Below, one piece after another: positions 27,595 through 35,900 of a stretch of 64,000 bases of DNA. The position numbers were made by a program, and so were the translations under genes. The notes beneath the pieces were generated by a model that saw only the letters and a list, made by a program, of their open reading frames with translations, was not told where the DNA came from and made no database searches. Origin of the DNA: CAVTJL01 sp963752325 (lineage in GTDB: Bacteria > Pseudomonadota > Alphaproteobacteria > Geminicoccales > Geminicoccaceae); NCBI GenBank assembly GCA_963752325.1, contig CAVVXU010000002.1, forward strand, positions 62,001 through 126,000. The letters are read 5' to 3'. Numbering within the stretch: the first letter of the stretch is position 1; each line of letters begins with the position of its first letter.

Positions 27595-30327
27595 TCACCC
27601 GGCAGTCGGGACGAGCAGTGCTGCGAGCACATCGATGAGGGGCGCGCCTGGTCGGATGGGCGGCTCGTGCTTCGCGGCGAACTGCTCGAACGCCGCGCGC
27701 GTCTTCTGCCCGAACACGCCATCCACAGCACCGACCGCGAAGCCCTTGGTGTTGAGCGCGTCCTGGAGGGCAGCGATCGTCACCTTCTGCGGCAGGCGCT
27801 GAAAATCCTCGACGGCCGCCGTCTTGGCGCTCGGATCCGCGCTCGTGCTGGCCCGCGCCAGAAGCTGCGCCGCCAGCAGCCCGTCGGTCTTCCCGCCCAG
27901 GCCGCCCGAGGCATAGACCTCGGCCAGGTGCACATTGCCCCAGGAACTGCCGTTGCGCGCCGCCATGGCGAACCACTGCGCGGCCTTCTTGGGGTCCTTG
28001 GCTACACCGTTCCGGCCCTGGCTGTAGATCATGCCGAGATTAATGGGCGCGTTGGGCTGCCCCCCCTCCGCCGCCTTCTCGTACCAGCTAATGGCTTTTT
28101 GGATGTCGCGCGGCACGCCGACCCCGTTCTCGTAGGCGTAGCCCATATTGTTGTAGCCGTAGATGTCGCCGGCCTCGGCCGACGCCCGGAACAGGACGAT
28201 CGCACGGTCGCCCTGACCCTCCTGGGCAAGCATGTAGCCCAAATTGTTGTAGGCGAAGGTGTGGCCGTGCGCGGCGCCCTTGAGAAACCAGTCCACGGCC
28301 TTGTCGTGGTCCTTCGGAACGCCGATCCCGTCACGGTAGAGACGGCCCAGGCTGTTCATCGCGAGCGGGTCGCCCTTGCCGGCCGCGTCCTCGTAAAGTG
28401 CCGCAGCCTTGGCCGGGTCGCGCGCCACGCCATGCCCCTGCTCGTAGAGCGCGCCGAGGGCACTCAACGCCACCAGGTGCCCGGCCTGCCCCGCCTTCTC
28501 GTAGAGCGACGCCGCTTCCTCGTAGCCGCCCTGGGCCTCGAGCGCCCGGCCGAGCTCGTACTGGAAACGGGCAACGTCGGGAAACCGCTGCACCGCCGCC
28601 CGACAGGCAGGCACCGCCTTCGCTGCATCGATCTCGTTGGGATAGAGCCCGAGCACCACGCCCTGCGTGTCGAAGCGCGCGCCCGCCAGCCGGTCGCAGG
28701 GATCGACGGTGACGTGGATCTGGACGCCGATGTCCCGCTCGGCACCCTCGGCCCCCACCTTGAGCGTCGTCTCGTCCACGACGTCCCGAACATCGATGCG
28801 GGGCCGATAGGCGATGTTCTGCACCAGCACAGGATGGTCGCCGAGGCTCGGCACCAGCCCCCTGGCTCCCGCCGTGACGAGCTGCCCGTAGCGCGGCGGC
28901 GACAGGATGGCGACCATCGTCGGCGTGCCCTCGATCGCGATCTCCGTCGGACCTGTGCCGACGACGCTATCGACGCTCTGCATGTCGCCGGGTGCAGCCG
29001 ACGATGCCGCCGCGACCTCCGGCGCCAGCGCCGCGATCTCGATTCGCGCCTGGGCGTCCGCCCCCTCCGGGGTGCCGGTGAAGAGCCCGGCGAAGCGCCG
29101 CATCTGCTCGATCTGCCCTGCCGCGCGGACAAGCGGCCAGAGGCCCTTGGCGGCGATCGCAGGGGCAGGCTGCGCGTCCGCGGGCAGGCCGTCGCGACGC
29201 GCCCGCGCGCGATCGGCCAGATCGCCGGCTGGATGAAGCGCCAGGAAGGCGTCGATCGCGAGCGGCTCGGCCGTCGTCCCGGCCACCGCCTCGACCGCCT
29301 GCCAGTCCGACACGGCCGCCTCGATGCCGCCCGAGCCGGCCGACGCCAGCGCCTCGTCGGCTCGTCCGAGCGATGCCAGATAGGCGTCGGCTACCGGGAC
29401 GAAGGGCGAGTCCTTGTTCTCGGTGACGAAGCGTGCCAGCGCCAGCCGCTGCTGCGTCGGATCGCCGATTGCCAGGATGTCATTGAGCGCATGCAGCGGA
29501 TCCGATGTCTGCGTCGTCGAGGGCGGCGTCAGAAAGACGTCCTGGCTGGAAAGCGCCGCCTCGGTCCACGGCACCTGGGCCCCGCCCGTCACCTCGCGGA
29601 CCCGGTCGCTCACCTTGCGAAAGAGCAGGCCGACATCCAGCCCAGGCTCGTCGATGTAGGTTGCCAACGCCGCCGCGAAGGGGCTGTTCTGGCCGGGCGG
29701 GCCGTCGAGCGCGATCTGCCCGGGCGCCGTCGAATAGGCGATCAGCATTCCCTGCTTGGCAGGGGGCGGGACACGCGCCAGCCCTTCGCTCGGTACCAGC
29801 GAGCGGGCAACGCCCATCGAAGGCGTGCCGGGCGGCAGCGGATCGTTGCGGCAGGCATCGAGGACCACGACCCCCAATCCGGGTGCAGCTGCGGTGATCT
29901 CGTTGACCAGCGACTCGAGCGGCACGGCTTCGGCGGGAAGGTCCGCTCGCGTGTGCACCGCGGCCGAGACCGGGACGAGATAGTTCACGCCGTCTACCTG
30001 GACGCCGTGCCCCGAATAATAGACGAGAGCCACGTCGGCGCCCGCAGCCTCTTTCGCGAACGTATCCACTCCCGCCCTCAACTGGTCGAGCGAGGTGTCG
30101 AGGAGAAGGGTTACCGTATAGTCGGCCTTACGCAGGCCCGCGGCGAGAAGCTTCGCGTCGTCGGTCGGGTTCACGAGCGCCGGCAAGGCCGTGTAGTGCG
30201 CGTTGCCAATGACGAGCGCGACCCGTCCTGCGGCGAATGCAGGTGCCCCCGCGCACAGAAAAGCCAGCATGAGCATCAGCGGCAGGACGCGATGCAGCCG
30301 CCGGTAACAGGAAGGGACGACCGTCAC
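27595..30327 (-). CDS. Exported caspase-like protease with Sel1 repeats and peptidoglycan-binding domain
   Basis: A 910-residue protein. GTG 30327 gives a good signal peptide (RRLHR, then VLPLMLMLAFLCAGAPAFAA), so it should act in the periplasm. Residues ~35-250 are a C14 caspase domain: GRVALVIGNAHYTALPAL, VALVYYSGHGVQVDG with His107, and LGVVVLDACRNDP with Cys159, so the dyad is intact. The middle (~330-590) is a low-complexity and beta region. About 590-830 are Sel1/TPR-like repeats (AAALYEDAAGKGDPLAMNSL, KAVDWFLKGAAHGHTFAYNN), and the C-terminus has a PG-binding-1-like domain (IAALQDALNTKGFAVGAVDG, VFGQKTRAAFEQF). It lies between vgrG and two small exported genes, which suggests a T6SS-linked role; a housekeeping stress function is the alternative. 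Confidence 0.75.
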   Translation of the reverse strand: MTVVPSCYRRLHRVLPLMLMLAFLCAGAPAFAAGRVALVIGNAHYTALPALVNPTDDAKLLAAGLRKADYTVTLLLDTSLDQLRAGVDTFAKEAAGADVALVYYSGHGVQVDGVNYLVPVSAAVHTRADLPAEAVPLESLVNEITAAAPGLGVVVLDACRNDPLPPGTPSMGVARSLVPSEGLARVPPPAKQGMLIAYSTAPGQIALDGPPGQNSPFAAALATYIDEPGLDVGLLFRKVSDRVREVTGGAQVPWTEAALSSQDVFLTPPSTTQTSDPLHALNDILAIGDPTQQRLALARFVTENKDSPFVPVADAYLASLGRADEALASAGSGGIEAAVSDWQAVEAVAGTTAEPLAIDAFLALHPAGDLADRARARRDGLPADAQPAPAIAAKGLWPLVRAAGQIEQMRRFAGLFTGTPEGADAQARIEIAALAPEVAAASSAAPGDMQSVDSVVGTGPTEIAIEGTPTMVAILSPPRYGQLVTAGARGLVPSLGDHPVLVQNIAYRPRIDVRDVVDETTLKVGAEGAERDIGVQIHVTVDPCDRLAGARFDTQGVVLGLYPNEIDAAKAVPACRAAVQRFPDVARFQYELGRALEAQGGYEEAASLYEKAGQAGHLVALSALGALYEQGHGVARDPAKAAALYEDAAGKGDPLAMNSLGRLYRDGIGVPKDHDKAVDWFLKGAAHGHTFAYNNLGYMLAQEGQGDRAIVLFRASAEAGDIYGYNNMGYAYENGVGVPRDIQKAISWYEKAAEGGQPNAPINLGMIYSQGRNGVAKDPKKAAQWFAMAARNGSSWGNVHLAEVYASGGLGGKTDGLLAAQLLARASTSADPSAKTAAVEDFQRLPQKVTIAALQDALNTKGFAVGAVDGVFGQKTRAAFEQFAAKHEPPIRPGAPLIDVLAALLVPTAG

Positions 30328-30331
30328 GGGC

Positions 30332-30837
30332 TTACCAGCCGCCGCCGCCACCACCACCGCCACCTCCGCCATGGCCGCCACCACCACACTATGGCTGGGA
30401 GGCTCATGGATGTCCGGCGCCTTGAACGGCCACCAGCCCGGCAAGACCGCGTTCGCCGTTGTCGGCCGAGGCTGTGAAGCGGCGGTCTCTGTCATGGGTG
30501 CGGGAGGTGGAGCCGGGGCAGTCGCGGTGGGGATTGGAGCCGTCGTCGAGGGCGCATTGCCCAACGCACCGATGGCGCCGATATCGGCCAGGATCTCGTC
30601 GGAGCCCACCTGCAGCCCGGCGGCGCCGGGCGCCCGCTCGGCACGCGCTCGAACAGCGGCCGAGCTGCTACGCGCGGCGATCAGCTGCTCGATCAGGCGC
30701 GAGACCTCAGGCTGGGCGGATTGATTGGCCGGGCTCGTCGTAATCAGCTTGGTGATGTCGTCCGCCGTGGCGGACCCGACAGAGGCAACACTCGCTGCCA
30801 CCACCAGAAGCATCTTGGATACCGATCGCTTCACCAT
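30332..30837 (-). CDS. Small exported protein with a Gly-rich tail, frameshifted as read
   Basis: Unrecognised. ATG 30837 begins a signal peptide (KRSVSKMLLVVAASVASVGS, then ATA before DDITK), followed by a helical part (SRLIEQLIAARSSSAAVRAR) and a Pro/Thr-rich stretch. As read, the frame runs on into the caspase gene as an apparent 1,080-residue fusion. In the alternative frame from about 30400, the sequence becomes a run of glycines with one His (GGGGHGGGGGGGGGW) and stops at 30332, five bases before the caspase GTG. The second gene has its own signal peptide, so two genes are the better reading. Corrected length is about 168 residues. A frame shift next to a long run of GGC/GGT codons is plausible either as error or slippage. 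Confidence 0.55.
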
Positions 30838-30868
30838 CGTCCTTCTCCTCCGCCGCCACGGCGGGTCG

Positions 30869-31291
30869 TCAGGGCTTAGCGCAGTCGGCGATCGACGAGC
30901 GCACGCTCGCTGCGACGCGCGTCAAGTCCGCTGGGCTCATGCTACAGGCGCCGATCGTGGTCATCCGGTCGAGGGTCGCGAGATCGACCAGATCGGTCAG
31001 CTGCTGCGCGTCGATGACCTTGTCATACTGCTGTCCCAGCCCCTGCAGCACGCTGTACCGCACGACCGCAAAATCGTGATCGTCGCGCATGAGGTTGCAT
31101 CGGGCGGCGATACCGAGCGTATCTCCACAGCGGCGGGCGGCCAGCACCGCCTCGCTCCGAGTCGGCGCCGGGCTGGCCGCGGCGGCGACAGATGGTGCTG
31201 CGGGAGGCGGGCTCGACGGCCCCAGCCCGGGGATCTGGTCGCAGGCTGAAATCAGCAGCATTGAGGTCAGCAGCATGAAGCTCGGTCGCAT
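30869..31291 (-). CDS. Small lipoprotein of unknown function
   Basis: A 140-residue predicted lipoprotein: MRPSFMLLTSMLLISAC gives the lipobox ISAC near residue 17, followed by a Pro/Ala-rich tether (GPSSPPPAAPSVAAAAS). The folded part has four cysteines that could form disulphides (RRCGDTLGIAARCNL, IGACSMSP, IADCAKP). It is the first gene of the minus-strand run 31,291 to 22,678 and is separated from the Gly-rich gene by 31 bases. Position suggests a partner of the exported caspase-like protein. No family recognised. Confidence 0.6.
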   Translation of the reverse strand: MRPSFMLLTSMLLISACDQIPGLGPSSPPPAAPSVAAAASPAPTRSEAVLAARRCGDTLGIAARCNLMRDDHDFAVVRYSVLQGLGQQYDKVIDAQQLTDLVDLATLDRMTTIGACSMSPADLTRVAASVRSSIADCAKP

Positions 31292-31549
31292 CGGCCCGGC
31301 CCTGTGGGAACCACTCTGCTGATAGTGTCACGACTTTTGCGTCGGAGCCGTGATCCGCATCACTCCTGCGCCGGCACCCGGCATGCGTCAAGCCTCGCTC
31401 GCGCAGCGCGGTGAGAGGTCGGGTCCCGGCGAGGCAATGCCTCGGCCTCACGTCAGCCGGCTAGCGGGGAAGGCCTGCTCCTTGGCGCCGACCACAAAGC
31501 CGGCTCCGCAGCATCTCGGCTGCGCTGCCGACCCTCGACGCGCTTGCGC

Positions 31550-32170
31550 TCAATGGACCTGCGGGGTGTTCACCCAGACCACCTTCGTGACGACGGCACC
31601 GGGATTGCGGTAGCTGTTCGTGAGATGATTCTTGAAGAAGAACGAGTCGCCGGCCGAGAGGTGATAGACGGTCGCCTCGATGGTCAGGTCGAGCGAGCCT
31701 TCCAGCACGTAGCCCAGCGTCTCTCCCTGGTGCGTGATCTGATCGACCTTGACGCCGCCCGGCTGGATGACGTGGACGTTGCCTTCCAGCAGGTTGCCGG
31801 CGCCGAAGGGCACCAGCCGCTCATAGTGCACGCCGGTGCCTTGGCGGATCGGATCGGTCAGCGTGATCGGCCGCTGGCCGTCGCGCAGGATCACGCCGGG
31901 CGAGGAGGGATCGAGGCCGAAGAAGGTGCTCAGATCGAGTGCCAGCGCGCCGACCAGCCTTTGGAGCATCGGCACCGACGGCATCACCTTGCCGTTCTCG
32001 ATCTTGGAGATCATGCTCTCGGTGCAGGCGCAGCGCAGGGCCAGCTCGCGCATGAGCATGCCCTTCAGGATGCGTGCGTGGCGCAGGCGCGCGCCGATCT
32101 GCAGATCGGCCGCAGGCGCGGCTTCTACGGTATCCATTCCGTTGGCGTCTTCCATTGAAGCTCGGCCCAT
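31550..32170 (-). CDS. XRE-family regulator with cupin sensor domain
   Basis: A 206-residue transcription regulator of the XRE-cupin class, which usually controls catabolism or uptake of small amines, amides and similar compounds. Residues ~22-80 form the helix-turn-helix (IGARLRHARILKGMLMRELA, CTESMISKIENGKVMPSVPM). Residues ~120-200 are the cupin (NVHVIQPGGVKVDQITHQGE, LEGSLDLTIEATVYHLSAGD, SFFFKNHLTNSYRN). ATG 32170 has AGAAGG immediately upstream; ATG 32155 is a possible alternative. It neighbours the GlcG-like gene and lies upstream of the amide transporter operon, whose control region holds repeated CTTGA/TCAAG half-sites. Confidence 0.8.
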   Translation of the reverse strand: MGRASMEDANGMDTVEAAPAADLQIGARLRHARILKGMLMRELALRCACTESMISKIENGKVMPSVPMLQRLVGALALDLSTFFGLDPSSPGVILRDGQRPITLTDPIRQGTGVHYERLVPFGAGNLLEGNVHVIQPGGVKVDQITHQGETLGYVLEGSLDLTIEATVYHLSAGDSFFFKNHLTNSYRNPGAVVTKVVWVNTPQVH

Positions 32171-32231
32171 CCTTCTCTCGGCAGCAGGCGTTGCCGGCAG
32201 ATCGCCCGAGGCACGTGCCGCGCGCAAGCCG

Positions 32232-32726
32232 TCAGCTCCGTGCGGGATGAGGATGGGCGCCGCGGATGATGCCGGTATCCTCGGCCCCCATCGGCGTGAA
32301 GCCCAAGAACAGGTCGGCCCCGGGGATGGCCGCCGCCCCGGCGCGGGCCGTGGCGAGGTCCTGGGCACCCGTGCCGGAGCCAGCCGACACGGCACCCACG
32401 ACCAGCCCACCGACCTTCACCGGCAGGCCGCCGATCAGGTTGGTCCATTTGCTCTCGTGCGCCAGCGCGACCTGCAGCTCGACATCGGCATGCGCCCCGC
32501 CGGTGGGCTCGGCCGATAGCGCGGCGGTGCGCGCCTTGTTGATCGAGGAGATCACGCTCAGCGCCTTCGCTCCGTCCATCCGCGCAAAGTTCAGCAGGTT
32601 GCCGCCCGCGTCGACCACGGCGATGCACATCGGCTGACCAATTCTGTGCGCCTCGGCGATGGCCGCATCGAGGATCCGCCTGCCACCCTCGAGTGTGAGC
32701 GTGCGTGTCTCGGTCAAGTCGCCCAC
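32232..32726 (-). CDS. GlcG/HbpS-family (DUF336) protein
   Basis: A 164-residue single-domain protein: RILDAAIAEAHRIGQPMCIA, VVDAGGNLLNFARMDGAKAL and GGLPVKVGGLVVGAVSAGSG are the family hallmarks. GlcG/HbpS proteins are often encoded near catabolic operons and regulators; some bind haem or sense redox state, many have no assigned function. There is no signal peptide. It is transcribed toward the XRE-cupin gene and away from the ABC transporter operon, so the shared upstream region (32,727-33,055) may control both directions. Confidence 0.82.
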   Translation of the reverse strand: MGDLTETRTLTLEGGRRILDAAIAEAHRIGQPMCIAVVDAGGNLLNFARMDGAKALSVISSINKARTAALSAEPTGGAHADVELQVALAHESKWTNLIGGLPVKVGGLVVGAVSAGSGTGAQDLATARAGAAAIPGADLFLGFTPMGAEDTGIIRGAHPHPARS

Positions 32727-32741
32727 CCGGCTATCCTCCGT

Positions 32742-32860
32742 TCAAGCTTCTCGACTGCTGATCAAGAATCATACCGTTTCTCTTGAACGGGTCCGGCTAT
32801 GGGCGATGGCAGGCACGGTGCGGAGTGAGACTCAGTCCAGTGACTTGATCACTGCTCAAG
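32742..32860. promoter_or_regulatory. Cluster of TCAAG/CTTGA half-sites in the divergent control region
   Basis: The region between the GlcG-like gene and the ABC operon holds TCAAG at 32742, 32762 and 32856 and CTTGA at 32782 and 32844. Two inverted arrangements stand out: TCAAGA (32762) facing TCTTGA (ending 32786), and CAGTGA-CTTGA-TCACTG (32838-32854), a perfect six-base dyad; CTTGA 32844 and TCAAG 32856 form a third pair. This fits an operator region for the nearby XRE-cupin regulator acting on both transcription units. The region has no gene and no clear -35/-10 pair that I would trust. Confidence 0.45.
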
Positions 32861-33055
32861 CTTTGTGCGCCGTGCCGCGGCAGTCTGCGCAAACGGGCGC
32901 CAGCTGAAGAGCCCGCGGCAGCAGGTGACCCGCGCGTTCCGGACGCAGGCCATCCTGGCACACCGCTTGCTGATGGGTGGGGCGAGCCTTCCTGAAGATC
33001 GCTGGAGACCCGAGCCCTGGCGTCGACCTATGCCCTTCGCCGCATCGCCAGCTCG

Positions 33056-34036
33056 TTGCCGAGCCTCGCCGGCGTGATCGTGGTGACGTTCGTCCTCTCA
33101 CGCGCCTTGCCTGGCGATCCAGCCGTCTATTTTGCCGGGCCAGCGGCAAACGCCAAATCCGTCCAGCAGGTCCGCGTGGCGCTCGGCCTCGACAAGAGCC
33201 TGATCGGGCAGTTCTGGGTCTATCTGGTCCAGCTCGCGCACGGCAGCCTCGGCAACTCGCTCACCACCGGCCAGCCGGTGGTCAACGACCTGATCCAGCG
33301 CCTGCCCGCTTCCATGGAGCTGACGCTCGTCGCCCTGCTCTTCGCGATGGTCACGGCTGTCCCGCTCGGGGTCTTCGCCGCGGCGAGACCGAACTCGTTG
33401 GTCGACCATCTGTGCCGCAGCTCGGTAACGGTGGCAGCGGCGTTCCCGACCTTCTTCGTCGCGCTGCTGCTGGTTTACGTCTTCTACTATCTTTTGGGCT
33501 GGGCGCCGCAGCCGCTCGGGCGGCTCGATGAGATCTACTATACGGCGCCGCACACGGTGACGGGCTTCTATCTCATCGACACTCTGATCGCCGGCGATCT
33601 TGGCGCATTTCGCGCATCCCTCGCGCAGCTGGTACTGCCGGCGATCTCCCTCGGGCTGTTCGCCATGGCGCCGATCGCACGGATGACCCGGGCGGCGATG
33701 CTCGAGGCATTGGGCAGTGATTTCGTGCGGACGGCGCGCGCCAACGGCCTCACCGCCTGGACCACCGTCTTCACCTATGCGTTCCGCAACGCGCTGCTGT
33801 CGATCACCAACATCATGGGCATGGTCTTCTCGTTCCTGCTCGGCTCCAGCGTGCTGATCGAGCAGGTGTTCGGCTGGCCGGGCATCGGCGCCTATGCGGT
33901 GAGCGCGGTGATCGCCTCGGACTATGCCGCCGTCCAGGGCTTCGTCCTGATGATGGCCGTCATCTACGTGCTCTTGAACCTGATCGTGGATCTGATCGCC
34001 GCCGCGATCGATCCGCGCGTCCGCTTCGAGGGCTGA
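33056..34036 (+). CDS. ABC transporter permease, DppB/OppB type
   Basis: First inner-membrane permease of a peptide/opine-type importer. It has the DppB topology: an N-terminal helix (LPSLAGVIVVTFVLSRALPG) followed by the characteristic LPGDPA, a periplasmic stretch, then five more helices, and the EALGSDFVRTARANGL loop that contacts the ATPase. The open frame starts at TTG 33056, but the sequence just upstream (TYALRRIASS, in frame back to a stop at 32993) looks like the usual positively charged N-terminus. The true start is therefore probably 30-55 bases earlier, with a non-ATG codon such as CTG 33002, or the real start is hidden by an indel. About 326-345 residues. Confidence 0.88.
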   Translation: MPSLAGVIVVTFVLSRALPGDPAVYFAGPAANAKSVQQVRVALGLDKSLIGQFWVYLVQLAHGSLGNSLTTGQPVVNDLIQRLPASMELTLVALLFAMVTAVPLGVFAAARPNSLVDHLCRSSVTVAAAFPTFFVALLLVYVFYYLLGWAPQPLGRLDEIYYTAPHTVTGFYLIDTLIAGDLGAFRASLAQLVLPAISLGLFAMAPIARMTRAAMLEALGSDFVRTARANGLTAWTTVFTYAFRNALLSITNIMGMVFSFLLGSSVLIEQVFGWPGIGAYAVSAVIASDYAAVQGFVLMMAVIYVLLNLIVDLIAAAIDPRVRFEG

Positions 34037-34041
34037 CGCCC

Positions 34042-34893
34042 ATGGCCACCGCCACCTTCGGCCGCGACCTGCGCCACGCCTTTGCCGAGAACCCGCTGAC
34101 GCTCGTGGCGTTTGCGATCTTCACGCTGCTCCTGCTCTGCGCGCTGCTCGGCCCGTCGCTCGTGCCCTACGACCCGCTGATGACCAACGCCGACGCACGC
34201 CTGATGGCGCCGTCGGCCGCGCACCTGTTCGGCACCGATCAGCTCGGCCGCGACATCTTCAGCCGGGTGATCGTCGCGGCCCGCCTCGACCTCGGCATGG
34301 CCGTCACCGCCGTTGCCGTCTCCTTCGTCATCGGCACCGCGCTGGGTGCGATCGCCGGCTATGCCGGCGGCTGGGCCGACCAGATCATCGGGCGGATCTT
34401 CGACACGATCATGGCCTTCCCGCTGTTCGTCCTGGCGATGGGCATCGTGGCGGCTCTCGGCAACAGCGTCGGCAACATCATCATCGCCACCGTGGTGATC
34501 AACCTTCCCTTCTACGGCCGATATGCCCGCGGCGAGGTCAACGTCCGGCGCGACGCGCCTTACGTCGAGGCGGCGCGGATGGGCGGGAACGGCGCCCTGC
34601 GCGTGCTCGCCCGCCACATCGTCCCCAACATCCTGCCGGCGATGATGGTCCAGGCGTCGCTCAACATGGGCTGGGCCATCCTCAACGCCGCGGGCCTCTC
34701 CTTCATCGGGCTGGGCGTCCGCCCGCCCGCTGCCGAGTGGGGCATCATGGTGTCGGAGGGGGCCAGCTACATCTTCTCGGGCGAGTGGTGGACCTTCGTC
34801 TTTCCCGGCATGGCGCTCGTGCTGGCCGTGTTCTGCTTCAACCTGCTGGGCGACGGGCTTCGCGACATGATCGACCCGCGGAGGCGCACATGA
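34042..34893 (+). CDS. ABC transporter permease, DppC/OppC type
   Basis: Second permease of the importer, 283 residues. The DppC-type N-terminus includes LTLVAFAIFTLLLLCALLGP, the conserved FGTDQLGRDIFSRVIVAAR block, and the coupling loop VEAARMGGNGALRVLARHIV. Six membrane helices are expected. The ATG lies 5 bases after the first permease gene, and its stop overlaps the ATG of the first ATPase (ATGA), placing all four transporter genes in one operon. Confidence 0.92.
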   Translation: MATATFGRDLRHAFAENPLTLVAFAIFTLLLLCALLGPSLVPYDPLMTNADARLMAPSAAHLFGTDQLGRDIFSRVIVAARLDLGMAVTAVAVSFVIGTALGAIAGYAGGWADQIIGRIFDTIMAFPLFVLAMGIVAALGNSVGNIIIATVVINLPFYGRYARGEVNVRRDAPYVEAARMGGNGALRVLARHIVPNILPAMMVQASLNMGWAILNAAGLSFIGLGVRPPAAEWGIMVSEGASYIFSGEWWTFVFPGMALVLAVFCFNLLGDGLRDMIDPRRRT

Positions 34894-35900
34894 GCCTGCC
34901 CTCACCGGGCCCCGGGGCCGACGCGCATGGGAGCGCGCCGCTGCTCGTCGTCGACCGGCTCTCGCTCGAGTTCCGCACGCGCGAGGGGCGGGTGAAGGCC
35001 CTCGAGGACGTGTCGTTCCAGATCGAGCGCGGCGAGATCGTGGGCATCGTCGGCGAGAGCGGCTCCGGCAAGTCGGTGAGCGCGCTGGCGATCATGGGCC
35101 TCCTGGAGGCCAGCGCCGAGATCCGGGGCGGTACCGTGCATTTCGGCGGGATCGACGCGCTGGCGGCACGGGGTGCCGCCATGCGGGAGATGCGCGGGCG
35201 CGAGGCCTCGATGATCTTCCAGAGCCCGCGCACCGCCCTCAACCCGATCCGCAAGATCGGGCGCCAGATCGAGGACGTGCTTTTGCGCCACGGGCCGGTC
35301 GCCCGGCGCCATGCGCGGGCGAAGGCGGTCGAGGCGCTGGCCAAGGTGCGCATCCCCGATCCCGAGCGCCGCTACGACGCCTACCCCTTCGAGCTCTCCG
35401 GCGGCATGTGCCAGCGCGTCATGATCGCGATGGCGCTCGCCTGCGAGCCGATGCTGCTGATCGCCGATGAGCCCACGACCGGCCTCGACGTCACGACGCA
35501 GGCCCTGATCATGGATCTGATCCGCGAGATGGTCGACCAGTCCGGCATGGGGGCCATGCTGATCACCCACGATCTGGGCCTCGCCGGCGAGTATTGCGAC
35601 CGGATCGTGGTCATGCACGCCGGCCACACGGTCGAGGCGGCGCCGGCGGCAGCGCTCCTCGGACATGCGGCCCATCCCTACAGCGCCGAGCTGATCGGGG
35701 CGATGCCGGCGACGGCGACCCATATCGGCGATCTCGTCTCGATCCCGGGCGGCCTGCCGGACCTGCGGCGCAGCGACCTGCCCTACTGCCGGTTCCGCGA
35801 CCGGTGCGACCGGCGTGTGCCGGTCTGCGACGCGGAGCCGCTGCCGTCGACCGAGGTCGGCCGGGACCATCTCGTGCGCTGCTGGCGGCCCGCGGCATGA
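34890..35900 (+). CDS. ABC transporter ATPase, DppD/OppD type
   Basis: Cytoplasmic ATPase that energises the importer; 336 residues. Walker A is GESGSGKS (around residue 53), the signature motif is ELSGGMCQRV and Walker B is LLIADEPTTGLD. The C-terminal OppD/F extension carries the Cys cluster (LPYCRFRDRCDRRVPVCD) that binds an Fe-S centre in related proteins. The start ATG overlaps the preceding stop and the stop overlaps the second ATPase start, both ATGA. Confidence 0.93.
   Translation: MSLPSPGPGADAHGSAPLLVVDRLSLEFRTREGRVKALEDVSFQIERGEIVGIVGESGSGKSVSALAIMGLLEASAEIRGGTVHFGGIDALAARGAAMREMRGREASMIFQSPRTALNPIRKIGRQIEDVLLRHGPVARRHARAKAVEALAKVRIPDPERRYDAYPFELSGGMCQRVMIAMALACEPMLLIADEPTTGLDVTTQALIMDLIREMVDQSGMGAMLITHDLGLAGEYCDRIVVMHAGHTVEAAPAAALLGHAAHPYSAELIGAMPATATHIGDLVSIPGGLPDLRRSDLPYCRFRDRCDRRVPVCDAEPLPSTEVGRDHLVRCWRPAA

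Noticed and set aside
27346..30477. A very long plus-strand open frame (over 1,000 codons) opposite the caspase gene
   Set aside because: Arg/His/Gly-rich composition without domain motifs, exactly antisense to a gene with clear signal peptide, catalytic dyad and repeats; a usual by-product of high GC.
1..31291. Possibility that the gp25-, tail-tube- and spike-like genes are a prophage
   Set aside because: TssF, TssG, TssH, TssJ, TssK, TssL, TssM, TagF and PppA are specific to T6SS; no capsid, terminase, portal or integrase genes are present.
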